From positions 7,088,622 through 7,152,621 of the forward strand of contig NZ_LT629771.1 in NCBI RefSeq assembly GCF_900105175.1: DNA of 64,000 bases, given 5' to 3'. Both the position numbers and the translations under genes were made by a program. The notes below the pieces were generated by a model. The model was not told the origin of the DNA. It did not search any database and saw only the letters and a program-made list of their open reading frames with translations. Below, in pieces: positions 14,995 through 23,468 of the stretch (the first letter of the stretch is position 1; every line of letters starts with the position of its first letter). The DNA comes from Jiangella sp. DSM 45060 (GTDB lineage Bacteria; Actinomycetota; Actinomycetes; Jiangellales; Jiangellaceae).

Positions 14995-17334
14995 ATGCGC
15001 CTGAACAGGCGTTTCCACCGTGCCCTGGGCGCAGCTGCCGCCCTGGGGCTGACGGGGGTCGGGCTCAGCGCCGTCCCCGCGCAGGCTGCCGAGGTCCAGA
15101 TCGACGTGCTCGGCATCAACGACTTCCACGGCCGCATCAGCGCCGACGGTCAGGCCGCGGGCGCCGCAGTGCTCGCGGGCGCCGTCGCCGACGTGAGCGG
15201 CCCGAACACCGTCTTCGCGGCGGCGGGCGACCTCATCGGCGCCTCGACGTTCACCTCGTTCATCCAGCAGGACAACCCGACGATCGACGCGCTGAGCGAC
15301 GCCGGGCTGGACGTCAGCGCCGTCGGCAACCACGAGTTCGACCAGGGCTACTGCGACCTCATCGACCGCGTCATCCCCCGCGCGACGTGGGAGTACATCG
15401 GCGCCAACGTGACGGTCGCCGACGGCGCCACCACCGGCTGCGAGACGGCCAACGAGATCGCGCCGACCTGGACCGAGACGTTCGACGGCGTCACCGTCGG
15501 CTTCGTCGGCGCGGTCACCGAGCACCTGCCCGAGCTGGTCAGCCCGAGTGGCATCGAGGCGCTCGAGGTCGGCGACATCGTCGAGGCGACCAACGCCTCC
15601 GCCGCCGAGCTGAAGGCAGACGGCGCCGACATCGTCGTGCTGCTCGTCCACGAGGGCGCGGCGACGACCTCCGTCGAGTCCGCCACCGACCCGGCCAGCG
15701 ACTTCGGCAAGATCGTCACCGGCGTGAGCGCCGACATCGACGCGATCGTCTCCGGCCACACGCACCTCGCGTACAACCACGCGATCGAGGTGCCGGAGTG
15801 GGCTGACCGCGAGGTCACCACGCGCCCGGTCGTCAGCGCCGGCCAGTACGGCTACAACCTCAACAAGATCAGCTTCACCTACGACACCGACGCCGGCGCG
15901 GTCGCGGCCGTCACCTCCGACATCATCCCGCTGACCGAGCAGGACGAGGAGGGCGAGTGGCACCCGCTGTTCCCGGCTGACGAGGCGATCGCCGAGGACG
16001 TCGCTGCCGCCGAGGCCGCGGCCGAGGAGCTGGGCGCCGAGCCGCTCGGCGACATCACCGCCGACTTCAACCGCGCCGCCCAGAACCCGACCGAGGAGAA
16101 CCCGGCGCCGGAGAACCGCGGCGGCGAGTCGACGCTGGGCAACTTCGTCGCCGACGTCCAGCTGGTCGCCGCCCGCATGACCGACCTCGACGCGCAGATC
16201 GCTTTCATGAACCCGGGCGGCCTGCGCGCCGACCTCAAGTTCCTGGGCACCGGCGAGAAGGATCCGGACGGCAACGTCTCCTACCAGGAGGCGGCGCTGG
16301 TCCAGCCGTTCGCCAACACGCTCGTCACCACCACGCTGACCGGCGAGCAGATCGCCCAGGTGCTGGAGGAGCAGTGGCAGCCCGCGGGCGCCTCGCGGCC
16401 GTTCCTCAAGCTGGGCGTCTCGCGTGAGCTCACCTACACCTACGACCCGGCCGCGGCGCCGGGCGAGCGCATCACGTCGATGTCGCTGGTCGGCAACCCG
16501 GTCGAGCCCGACGGCGAGTACCGCGTGGTCGTCAACTCGTTCCTGGCGTCCGGCGGCGACAACTTCGCCACCCTGGCGCAGGGCAGCAACCCGACCGACA
16601 CCGGCCAGGTCGACCTGCAGGCCATGGTGTCGTACCTGGGCGAGAACTCGCCGGCCTCGCCGGACCTCGCGCAGCGGGCCGTCGGCGTCAGCTGGGTGTC
16701 CGACCCCGAGGCCGTCTACGAGACCGGCGACGAGATCGCCGTCGACCTGTCGTCGCTGCTGTTCAGCAACGGCGAGCCGGTCGACGCGACGGCGACGGTG
16801 ACGCTGGCCGGCCAGGAGGTCGGCAAGGTCGACGTCGACCCCACCATCGTCGACACCACCGACGAGGTCGGCCGCGCGCAGGTCCGCGTCACGGTCCCGG
16901 CGGGCACGGCCGACTCCGCCAAGGAGGCGGCCGAGACGACCCTCGTGGTCGAGCTGCCCGAGACCGGCACGACGGTCACCCTGCCGGTGACGGTCGACTT
17001 CGGCGACGACCCCGGCACCGACGACGGTGACGAGAACGGCGACGACAACGGCGCGGAGGACGGTGGCGACGAGAACGGCACCGACGACGGCACCGACAGC
17101 GGCACCGAGGACGGCGGCGACCAGAACGGCGCCGACGAGAACGGGTCCGACGACGGCACCGACAGTGGCGCCGACGACGGGACCGAGGACGGCGACGAGC
17201 TGCCCGACACCGGTTCGTCCGGCGTGCTGTGGTGGGTCATCGGCGGCGTCGTGGTGCTCGCACTCGGCGGCGGCCTGTTCGCCCTCTCGCGGCGCAAGGG
17301 CGCCGGCACCGGCTCCGGCACTCCGGAGGCCTGA
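14995..17334 (+). CDS. Cell-wall-anchored bifunctional metallophosphatase / 5'-nucleotidase
   Basis: A 779-residue exported enzyme. The signal peptide ends near AVPAQAAE (about residue 32). The calcineurin-like domain shows GINDFHGR, AAGDLIGAS, GNHEFDQG and GHTHLAYNH, the two-metal site. The 5'-nucleotidase C-terminal domain carries MNPGGLRADL and ASGGDNF, which bind the nucleoside. A beta domain and an Asp/Gly/Thr-rich linker (about residues 680-735) lead to the sortase signal LPDTG, a hydrophobic helix and RRK. It would dephosphorylate extracellular nucleotides at the wall. A strong terminator follows. The endonuclease downstream makes this a plausible DNA-scavenging pair. Confidence 0.93.
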   Translation: MRLNRRFHRALGAAAALGLTGVGLSAVPAQAAEVQIDVLGINDFHGRISADGQAAGAAVLAGAVADVSGPNTVFAAAGDLIGASTFTSFIQQDNPTIDALSDAGLDVSAVGNHEFDQGYCDLIDRVIPRATWEYIGANVTVADGATTGCETANEIAPTWTETFDGVTVGFVGAVTEHLPELVSPSGIEALEVGDIVEATNASAAELKADGADIVVLLVHEGAATTSVESATDPASDFGKIVTGVSADIDAIVSGHTHLAYNHAIEVPEWADREVTTRPVVSAGQYGYNLNKISFTYDTDAGAVAAVTSDIIPLTEQDEEGEWHPLFPADEAIAEDVAAAEAAAEELGAEPLGDITADFNRAAQNPTEENPAPENRGGESTLGNFVADVQLVAARMTDLDAQIAFMNPGGLRADLKFLGTGEKDPDGNVSYQEAALVQPFANTLVTTTLTGEQIAQVLEEQWQPAGASRPFLKLGVSRELTYTYDPAAAPGERITSMSLVGNPVEPDGEYRVVVNSFLASGGDNFATLAQGSNPTDTGQVDLQAMVSYLGENSPASPDLAQRAVGVSWVSDPEAVYETGDEIAVDLSSLLFSNGEPVDATATVTLAGQEVGKVDVDPTIVDTTDEVGRAQVRVTVPAGTADSAKEAAETTLVVELPETGTTVTLPVTVDFGDDPGTDDGDENGDDNGAEDGGDENGTDDGTDSGTEDGGDQNGADENGSDDGTDSGADDGTEDGDELPDTGSSGVLWWVIGGVVVLALGGGLFALSRRKGAGTGSGTPEA

Positions 17335-17360
17335 CGGCCGCACCGGCCGAGCAACACGGC

Positions 17361-17393
17361 CGTGGCGCCCCGCCCACCCGGCGGGGCGCCACG
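17361..17393 (+). terminator. Strong intrinsic-type terminator hairpin
   Basis: A perfect 14-bp stem (17361-17374 with 17380-17393, CGTGGCGCCCCGCC and its complement) and a 5-base CACCC loop, 27 bp after the nucleotidase stop. It separates the nucleotidase from the endonuclease. No U-tract, as usual in high-GC actinobacteria. Confidence 0.8.
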
Positions 17394-17435
17394 TCACCCC
17401 CGAGGTCCGATCCCTCGACCCGAAAGGTGCGTTCG

Positions 17436-20045
17436 ATGCAGTCGACCCGACGTCCTCTCCGCTGGCTCGCGGCGGTCGCCGCGGCCGGCCTGGCCGGCGC
17501 GAGCCTGGCCGCGGCACCCGTCCTGTCGGCCGGCGCGGCCGAAGGCGACCCGTTCATCAGCGAGCTCCACTACGACAACGCCGGCGCCGACACCGGCGAG
17601 GCGATCGAGATCCAGGCCGACCCGGGCACCGACCTCACCGGCTGGCAGCTCGTCCTCTACAACGGCAACGGCGGCGCGCCGTACAACACCCGCACGCTCA
17701 GCGGCGTCGTCCCGGCGGCCGGCGTGGTGGTCGCGACGTATCCCACCGACGGCATCCAGAACGGCTCGCCCGACGGCATCGCGCTGGTCCGCCCCGACGG
17801 CACCGTCGCGGAGTTCCTCTCCTACGAGGGCGGCATGACGGCGGTCGGCGGCCCGGCGAACGGCATGGCCGCCGTCGACATCGGCGTCTCCGAGGCCAGC
17901 TCGACGCCCGTCGGCCAGTCGCTGCAGATGGTCCAGGGCGCCTGGACGGGCCCGCTGGCGAACACGCTCGGCGCGGTCAACGGCGGCGACCCCGACCCCG
18001 ACCCCGACCCGGACCCCGAGCCGGCCACGATCGCGCAGATCCAGGGCACCGGCGCCGACTCCCCGCTGGCCGGCACGACCGTCGTCACCAGCGGCGTCGT
18101 CACGGCCACCTATCCGAGCGGCGGCTTCGGCGGCTACTACGTCCAGACGGCGGGCAGCGGCGGCGACGCGGCACGGACGGCATCCGACGCGGTGTTCGTC
18201 TTCTCGCCGTCGACAGTGGGGCAGGTCGAGATCGGCGACCACGTCCGCGTCACCGGCGAGGTCAAGGAGTACTTCGGGCTGACCGAGATCGAGCTGGCCG
18301 CAGACGGGCTGGAAACGCTCACCGAGCCGGCCGAGGCGGTCAAGCCGGTGCCGTTCACGCTGCCGGCCACGGAGGCCGGCCGCGAGGTCTACGAGGGCAT
18401 GCTGGTCCGACCGGCCGAGGGCTACGTCGTCTCCGACACGTTCGCGCTGGGCGGCTGGGGCAGCAGCGCGTTCGGCTCGATCGGCCTGGGCTTCGGCGGC
18501 CCGCTGGTGCAGGAGACCGAGGTCGCGGCGCCCGGCTCGCCGGAGTTCGACGAGGCGGTCGCGGCGAACGCGGCCCGCGCCGTCACGCTCGACGACGGCC
18601 AGTCCAACCGGACGGCGACCAGCAGCCAGGTGCCGTACCTGACGAACGCCGACCCGGCCCGCACCGGCGCCGGCGTCACGTTCCAGGACGACGTGATCTT
18701 CGACTTCCGGTTCCAGTGGAACTTCCAGCCCACCTCGCCGGTCACCGGGCCCGCGCCCGACGTCGTCACGTTCGGCACCGGCAACACGCGCGAGGCCAAC
18801 GCCGCGCCGGAGGCGGTGGGCGGCGACCTGAAGATCTCCGCGTTCAACGTGCTGAACTACTTCACCACGCTGGGCGTCGACGTCCCCGGCTGTGAGGCCT
18901 TCACCGACCGCGCCGGCACTCCGATCACCGTCTCCGGCGGCTGCGACGCCCGCGGCGCCTGGGACGAGACGAACTTCGAGCGGCAGGAGGCGAAGATCGT
19001 CGCGGCCATCAACGGCCTCGGCGCCGACGTCGTCTCGCTGCAGGAGATCGAGAACTCGGCTGTGTTCGGCCAGGACCGCGACGTCGCGCTGGCCACGCTG
19101 GTCGACGCGCTCAACGCCGATGCCGGCGCGGACACCTGGGCGTTCGTGCCGTCGCCGGAGCTGCTGCCGACGGACGAGGACGTCATCCGCACCGCGTTCA
19201 TCTACCGGACGGCCGTGGTCGAGCCGGTCGGCGAGTCGGTGATCCTCATCGACGACCCGGCCTTCCACAACGCCCGCGAGCCGCTGGCGCAGGAGTTCCG
19301 GACGCTCGCCACCGGCTACGAGTTCAACACCATCGTCAACCACTTCAAGTCCAAGGGCGGCGACTGCGGTGACCTGCCGGAGGGCTGCTTCGACGCCGAC
19401 CGGACGGCGCAGGCGCAGGCCCTGGTGGCGTTCGCCGGCGAGCGGGCCGCGGCGACCGGCACCGACGACGCGTTCCTGCTCGGCGACTTCAACTCCTACA
19501 GCGGCGAGAACCCGATGCGGGCGCTGTACGACGCCGGCTACACCGATCTCAACAACGAGTACGCCGGCGAGCACACCTACGTGTTCGACGGCAAGGTCGG
19601 CTCGCTGGACCACGTCCTGGCCAGCCCGTCGGTCAGCGACGCCGGACTGGTCACCGGCGCCGACGTGTGGAACATCAACTCGGTGGAGTCGGTGCTGTTC
19701 GAGTACTCGCGGTTCAATTACTTCGCCAGCGAGCTGTTCCAGCCGGGCACCGTCTACCGGGCCAGCGACCACGACCCGATCCTGGTCGGCGTCCAGACGC
19801 CGGTCACGTTCGACGGCCTCCGCTCGGTGGTGGAGGACTACGCCGCCGACGGCACCGTCAACCGGTCGCAGGCGGCCCAGCTGCTCGCGCACCTGTCGAC
19901 CGCCGAGCGGCTGGCCGGCCGTGGCCTGACGGCTGCCGCCGGCACGTCGCTGGACCGGTTCGTCGCGGTGGCCGAGCGGGTGAGCGACGCGGACGCCCGC
20001 GAGGCCCTGGTGAACGCGGCCGAGGCGCTGCGCGCTCAGCTCTGA
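17436..20045 (+). CDS. ExeM/NucH-family extracellular endonuclease
   Basis: An 869-residue secreted protein. The signal peptide runs to about AAPVLSAGAAEG (residue 35). A lamin-tail domain (residues about 38-185, FISELHYDNAGADTGEAIEI), an Asp-Pro repeat linker, an OB-fold domain (about 200-330) and a C-terminal endonuclease/exonuclease/phosphatase domain (about 465-795) follow. The last shows FNVLNYF, LQEIEN, LLGDFNSY, GSLDHVLAS and ASDHDPI, the metal and catalytic residues. The last 80 residues are helical and unassigned. Start ATG chosen for the AAAGG ribosome site 9 bases upstream; a GTG three codons earlier is possible. It should cut extracellular nucleic acid. Confidence 0.92.
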   Translation: MQSTRRPLRWLAAVAAAGLAGASLAAAPVLSAGAAEGDPFISELHYDNAGADTGEAIEIQADPGTDLTGWQLVLYNGNGGAPYNTRTLSGVVPAAGVVVATYPTDGIQNGSPDGIALVRPDGTVAEFLSYEGGMTAVGGPANGMAAVDIGVSEASSTPVGQSLQMVQGAWTGPLANTLGAVNGGDPDPDPDPDPEPATIAQIQGTGADSPLAGTTVVTSGVVTATYPSGGFGGYYVQTAGSGGDAARTASDAVFVFSPSTVGQVEIGDHVRVTGEVKEYFGLTEIELAADGLETLTEPAEAVKPVPFTLPATEAGREVYEGMLVRPAEGYVVSDTFALGGWGSSAFGSIGLGFGGPLVQETEVAAPGSPEFDEAVAANAARAVTLDDGQSNRTATSSQVPYLTNADPARTGAGVTFQDDVIFDFRFQWNFQPTSPVTGPAPDVVTFGTGNTREANAAPEAVGGDLKISAFNVLNYFTTLGVDVPGCEAFTDRAGTPITVSGGCDARGAWDETNFERQEAKIVAAINGLGADVVSLQEIENSAVFGQDRDVALATLVDALNADAGADTWAFVPSPELLPTDEDVIRTAFIYRTAVVEPVGESVILIDDPAFHNAREPLAQEFRTLATGYEFNTIVNHFKSKGGDCGDLPEGCFDADRTAQAQALVAFAGERAAATGTDDAFLLGDFNSYSGENPMRALYDAGYTDLNNEYAGEHTYVFDGKVGSLDHVLASPSVSDAGLVTGADVWNINSVESVLFEYSRFNYFASELFQPGTVYRASDHDPILVGVQTPVTFDGLRSVVEDYAADGTVNRSQAAQLLAHLSTAERLAGRGLTAAAGTSLDRFVAVAERVSDADAREALVNAAEALRAQL

Positions 20046-20060
20046 CGCACGCGCGCCACG

Positions 20061-20095
20061 AGGAGCCGCCGCCCGATCGCGGGCGGCGGCTTCTT
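20061..20095 (+). terminator. Intrinsic terminator of the endonuclease gene
   Basis: A perfect 12-bp stem (20064-20075 with 20080-20091, AGCCGCCGCCCG and its complement), ATCG loop, followed by TTCTT. It starts 19 bp after the stop. Confidence 0.88.
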
Positions 20096-20108
20096 GCGTG
20101 CCGCGGTC

Positions 20109-20199
20109 GCCGGTGGGAGGGGATGCCGTCCCCGCCCGCCTCGCTCGTTCCTCGCTCGGACGCCCGCGCCTACCCATGACGGCATCCCCTCCCACCGGC
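20109..20199. repeat. 22-bp perfect inverted repeat with 47-base loop
   Basis: GCCGGTGGGAGGGGATGCCG and the following TC (20109-20130) are exactly complementary to 20178-20199. The loop contains two CTCGCTCG copies. The arms are far longer than needed for termination and lie just behind an already complete terminator, so a repetitive palindromic element or a miniature insertion is possible. Confidence 0.7.
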
Positions 20200-20247
20200 T
20201 CCAGCTCGACGCACAACCGCGAGCAGCGCGCTGTCGGCGGGGGCACC

Positions 20248-20253
20248 TAGAGT
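20248..20253 (+). promoter_or_regulatory. -10 box TAGAGT, leaderless start
   Basis: TAGAGT then 7 bases before the ATG at 20261; no ribosome site. This favours the ATG over the in-frame GTG at 20252, which would fall inside the promoter. Confidence 0.55.
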
Positions 20254-20260
20254 GTCCGGC

Positions 20261-21601
20261 ATGACCGATCTCCGTGCCGCCGTCGAGGCCGTCCTCCCGT
20301 CCGTGCGCGCCGACCTCGAGCGGCTGGTGCGCATCCCCAGCGTCAGCGCCGACCCGGCCCGGGCCGGCGACGTCCTCGCCAGCGCCGAGGCCGTGGCCGA
20401 ACTGGCCCGCGGCGCCGGAGCCGCCCAGGCCGACGTCGTCAGCGCGGCCGGTGGGCGGCCCGCCGTCATCGCCAGCTGGCCGGCGCCGGAGGGCGCGCCC
20501 ACCGTCCTGCTGTACGCCCACCACGACGTGCAGCCCACGGGGCCGCGCGACGGCTGGACCAGCGACCCGTTCGAGCCGGTCGAGCACGACGGCCGGCTCT
20601 TCGGCCGCGGCGTCTCCGACGACAAGGCCGGCGTCGCCACCCACATCGCGGCGCTGCGTGCGTTCGACGGCCGCCCGCCGGTCGGGGTCGTGCTGTTCGT
20701 CGAGGGCGAGGAAGAGATCGGCTCGCCCACGTTCACGCCGTTCCTCGAGGCCCACCGCGAGCGCCTGTCCGCCGACGTCATCGTCGTCGCCGACTCCGCG
20801 AACTGGACCGCCGAGGTCCCCGCGCTCACCACCAGCCTGCGCGGCGGCGTCGACTGCCTGGTCACGCTGCGGGTGCTGGAGAAGTCGGTGCACTCCGGCG
20901 TGTTCGGCGGCCCGGTCATCGACGCGCTCACCGCGCTGACCCGCCTGCTGGCCACGCTGCACGACGACAAGGGCGACGTCGCCATCGCCGGGCTGGTCAC
21001 CACCGACGCGCCCGACATCGACTTCCCAGACGAGCGGTTCCGCGCCGACGCCGGCGTCCTCGACGGCGTGCAGCTGATGGGCAGTGGCTCGCTGCTCGAC
21101 CGCCTCTGGACCCGCCCCACCGCGTCGGTGCTGGCCATCGACGCCCCGGCGGTCGCCGACGCCGCGAACATCCTGGTGCACGAGGCGCGCGCGAAGGTCA
21201 GCGTCCGCATCGCACCCGACCAGGACCCGCGGGCCGCGCTCGACGCGCTGGAGGCGCACCTGCGCGAGCACGTCGAGTTCGGCGTCCAGATCGAGATCAC
21301 CGAGGGCATGGTCGGCGGCGGCTGCGCGCTGCCGACGGAGGGACCGGTCGTCGAAGCGGCCGAGGCGGCGCTCACCGAGGCGTTCGGCGCCGCGTCGGTG
21401 CGCACCGGCATGGGCGGCTCCATCCCGTTCATCGCCGAGTTCGAGCAGACCTTCCCCGACGCGACAGTCCTCGTCACCGGCATGGGCGACCCTCTCAGCG
21501 GGCCGCACGGCCTGAACGAGAGCCTCGACCTCGCGATGTTCGCCAAGGGCTGCCTGGCCGAGACGCTGCTGCTCGACCGCCTGTCCCGGCTGCCGCGGTA
21601 G
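20261..21601 (+). CDS. M20-family dipeptidase
   Basis: A 446-residue cytoplasmic metallopeptidase of the M20/M25/M40 family. Zinc ligands and catalytic residues sit in YAHHDVQPTG (His, Asp), GVSDDKAGV, EGEEEIGSP (catalytic and bridging Glu) and a late histidine in GPHGLNES. The dimerisation domain lies at about residues 195-330. Such enzymes cleave dipeptides or deacylate N-acyl amino acids. Start chosen because a leaderless -10 box sits 7 bases before the ATG. The DUF1697 gene follows after 10 bp and is likely co-transcribed. Confidence 0.9.
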   Translation: MTDLRAAVEAVLPSVRADLERLVRIPSVSADPARAGDVLASAEAVAELARGAGAAQADVVSAAGGRPAVIASWPAPEGAPTVLLYAHHDVQPTGPRDGWTSDPFEPVEHDGRLFGRGVSDDKAGVATHIAALRAFDGRPPVGVVLFVEGEEEIGSPTFTPFLEAHRERLSADVIVVADSANWTAEVPALTTSLRGGVDCLVTLRVLEKSVHSGVFGGPVIDALTALTRLLATLHDDKGDVAIAGLVTTDAPDIDFPDERFRADAGVLDGVQLMGSGSLLDRLWTRPTASVLAIDAPAVADAANILVHEARAKVSVRIAPDQDPRAALDALEAHLREHVEFGVQIEITEGMVGGGCALPTEGPVVEAAEAALTEAFGAASVRTGMGGSIPFIAEFEQTFPDATVLVTGMGDPLSGPHGLNESLDLAMFAKGCLAETLLLDRLSRLPR

Positions 21602-21611
21602 GACCGAGCCG

Positions 21612-22169
21612 GTGTCGCGGCACGTCGCGCTGCTCCGAGGCATCAACGTCGGGGGCAAGAACAAGGTCGTGATGGCCGAGCTGCGCGAGCTCGTCGCGGG
21701 GCTCGGCCACACCGACGTCGCCACCTACATCAACAGCGGCAACGTCGTCTTCGCCAGCGGCACGCCCGGCGCCGGACGCGACGAGCTCGAGGCGGCGATC
21801 GAGGGCGCCATCCGCGACGACCTCGGCGTCGACGTCGCCGTGCTCGTCCGCACCCACGACGAGCTGGTGGCCGCCGTCGACGCCAACCCGTTCCCCGATG
21901 CCGAGCCCAACCGCCTGCTGCTGAGCTTCCTGCGCACACCGCCCGACGAGGAGCGGTTCGCGGCCGCCGGCCGGGTCGAGTCCGGCGCCGACGAGTTCCG
22001 CCTCGTCGGCACCACGCTGTACCTGCACGTTCCCGGCGGCGCCGGACGCAGCAAGCTGGCGGCGGCACTGAGCCGCCCGGCGCTCGGCGTGGCCACGTCA
22101 CGGAATCTGGCCACTGTCCGCACGCTCGTACAATTGTCACAAGGTCCGGGAAACCGTCGTTCGGACTGA
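21612..22169 (+). CDS. DUF1697 family protein
   Basis: A 185-residue protein with the family signature at its N-terminus: HVALLRGINVGGKNKVVMAE, then LGHTDVATYINSGNVVF. DUF1697 proteins have two ferredoxin-like lobes, and their biochemical role is unknown. The GTG start lies 10 bp after the M20 peptidase stop, so an operon is likely. The stop codon lies inside a 9-bp hairpin that may terminate the transcript. Confidence 0.88.
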   Translation: MSRHVALLRGINVGGKNKVVMAELRELVAGLGHTDVATYINSGNVVFASGTPGAGRDELEAAIEGAIRDDLGVDVAVLVRTHDELVAAVDANPFPDAEPNRLLLSFLRTPPDEERFAAAGRVESGADEFRLVGTTLYLHVPGGAGRSKLAAALSRPALGVATSRNLATVRTLVQLSQGPGNRRSD

Positions 22170-22176
22170 ACGACGG
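22154..22176 (+). terminator. Hairpin over the DUF1697 stop codon
   Basis: CCGTCGTTC (22154-22162), loop GGACT, GAACGACGG (22168-22176): a perfect 9-bp stem enclosing the TGA. Probable terminator of the peptidase/DUF1697 unit. Confidence 0.6.
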
Positions 22177-22201
22177 CCGCCGTCGCTGTCAGACTGCGGC
22201 C

Positions 22202-22627
22202 ATGGAGAACGAGGCCATCCTGCTGCAGGTGCGCGACGGCGATCTGGTCGGCGTCGGCTCCTGGGTCTACGTGTGGCTGCGGGCGGGCGCCGACCGCCCG
22301 GTCGTCTACGCCGGCAGCACGGGCGTGCCGCCGGTGGTGCGCACCTGGCTGCACCTGCACGACACCGACCCCGACGTCGGCCGGCTGCTGGCGCGCTATC
22401 CCGACGTCGCGCGCGACCCACTGGACGTGCTCGCGTTTCCCGTACCGCCCCGCCTGGACCGTGCCGCGGTGAAGGCGGCGCTGGTCGACCGGCTGGAGTC
22501 GCGCGGGCTGCTGTCCGACCGGTACGTCGGCGACCCGCCCGGCCTGCTCACCTCGAACGGGGCCGTCGCACCCGCCGTCGAGTGGATGGTCGGGCAGGTG
22601 GTCGAGCACATCGGCGTCAGCGGCTGA
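22202..22627 (+). CDS. Small protein with a GIY-YIG-like core, function unknown
   Basis: A 141-residue protein. Residues 21-47 resemble a degenerate GIY-YIG nuclease core: a hydrophobic WVYVWL strand in place of GIY, then VVYAGST (Y36, G38) and R47 nine residues later, matching the Y-x-G-...-R pattern. The catalytic glutamate expected farther on could be one of several (E99 or E127), but none sits in a convincing motif. The gene has its own short upstream region with a CAGACT box 6 bases before the ATG. Its last 11 bp overlap the 3' end of the opposing ABC gene. Structural assignment tentative. Confidence 0.6.
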   Translation: MENEAILLQVRDGDLVGVGSWVYVWLRAGADRPVVYAGSTGVPPVVRTWLHLHDTDPDVGRLLARYPDVARDPLDVLAFPVPPRLDRAAVKAALVDRLESRGLLSDRYVGDPPGLLTSNGAVAPAVEWMVGQVVEHIGVSG

Positions 22628-23435
22628 CGGCGGCCATCCGGTCGGCGCGGGCGGCCCAGCGGCCGTCCTGACGGGTCACCCGGATCGGGTGCTCGAACGC
22701 CGCCCCGACGTGCTCGCTGGTCACGACGTCGTCGGCCGGCCCGGCCGCCACCACCCGGCCGCGCCCGATCAGCAGCGCGTGCGTGGTGGTCGCGGGCAGC
22801 TCCTCCAGATGGTGGGTGACCAGCACGGACGCCAGCCGCGGCCGGGTCTGCTGCAGCGTCTCGATGGTCTCCAGCAGCTGCTCGCGCGCGGCGACGTCCA
22901 GGCCGGTCGAAGGCTCGTCGAGCAGCAGCAGCCGCGGGCCGGGGAGCAGCGCGCGTGCGATCAGCGTGCGACCGCGCTCGCCCTGCGAGAGCGTCGGCCA
23001 CCGGTCGCCGGCCAGCGCGCTCATGCCGATCGTCGCGAGCAGCGCGTCGGCGGCGGCGAGCTGGTCGCGGCTGGGCTCCCAGCGCGGCGGCACCTCGATG
23101 CTCCCGGTGATGCCGGTCAAAACGACCTCGCGGACGGTCAGCGGGCTGCGCAGCCGGTGCCGCGGGTCGACGTGCCCGATCTCGCGCCGCAGTGCCGCCA
23201 GCTCGACCCGTCCGAGCTGGTGCCCGAGGACGCGCACCACGCCCGTGGTCGGGTGCGTGACGGCGCCGCACAGCCCCAGGACGGTGCTCTTGCCGGCGCC
23301 GTTCGGCCCGAGCAGCGCCCAGTGCTCGCCGGCCCGGATCGTGACGGACACGTCGTGCAGGATCTGCTTGTCGCCGCGGCGCAGCGTGACGTCGCGGAGC
23401 TCCAGCACCTCTCGACTTGTCTGAGGAGTTGGCAC
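22617..23435 (-). CDS. Stand-alone ABC transporter ATP-binding protein
   Basis: A 272-residue ATPase with Walker A GPNGAGKST, Q-loop-region RHRLRSPLT, signature LSQGERGR, Walker B LLLLDEPSTGLD and H-loop VTHHLEELP. The pattern is that of iron/molybdate-type ABC ATPases (YlmA/ModF-like). No permease or binding protein is adjacent, so either it serves a transporter elsewhere or it has a non-transport role. The GTG start is supported by TAGACT six bases upstream. The stop overlaps the convergent GIY-YIG-like gene by 11 bp. Confidence 0.88.
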   Translation of the reverse strand: MPTPQTSREVLELRDVTLRRGDKQILHDVSVTIRAGEHWALLGPNGAGKSTVLGLCGAVTHPTTGVVRVLGHQLGRVELAALRREIGHVDPRHRLRSPLTVREVVLTGITGSIEVPPRWEPSRDQLAAADALLATIGMSALAGDRWPTLSQGERGRTLIARALLPGPRLLLLDEPSTGLDVAAREQLLETIETLQQTRPRLASVLVTHHLEELPATTTHALLIGRGRVVAAGPADDVVTSEHVGAAFEHPIRVTRQDGRWAARADRMAAVSR

Positions 23436-23441
23436 CGGGTG

Positions 23442-23447
23442 AGTCTA
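23442..23447 (-). promoter_or_regulatory. -10 box TAGACT, leaderless start
   Basis: Minus-strand TAGACT lies 6 bases before the GTG of the ABC ATPase at 23435, in TANNNT form with no ribosome site. Confidence 0.55.
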
Positions 23448-23468
23448 CGGCTCCGCGTCGCCGGGCGG

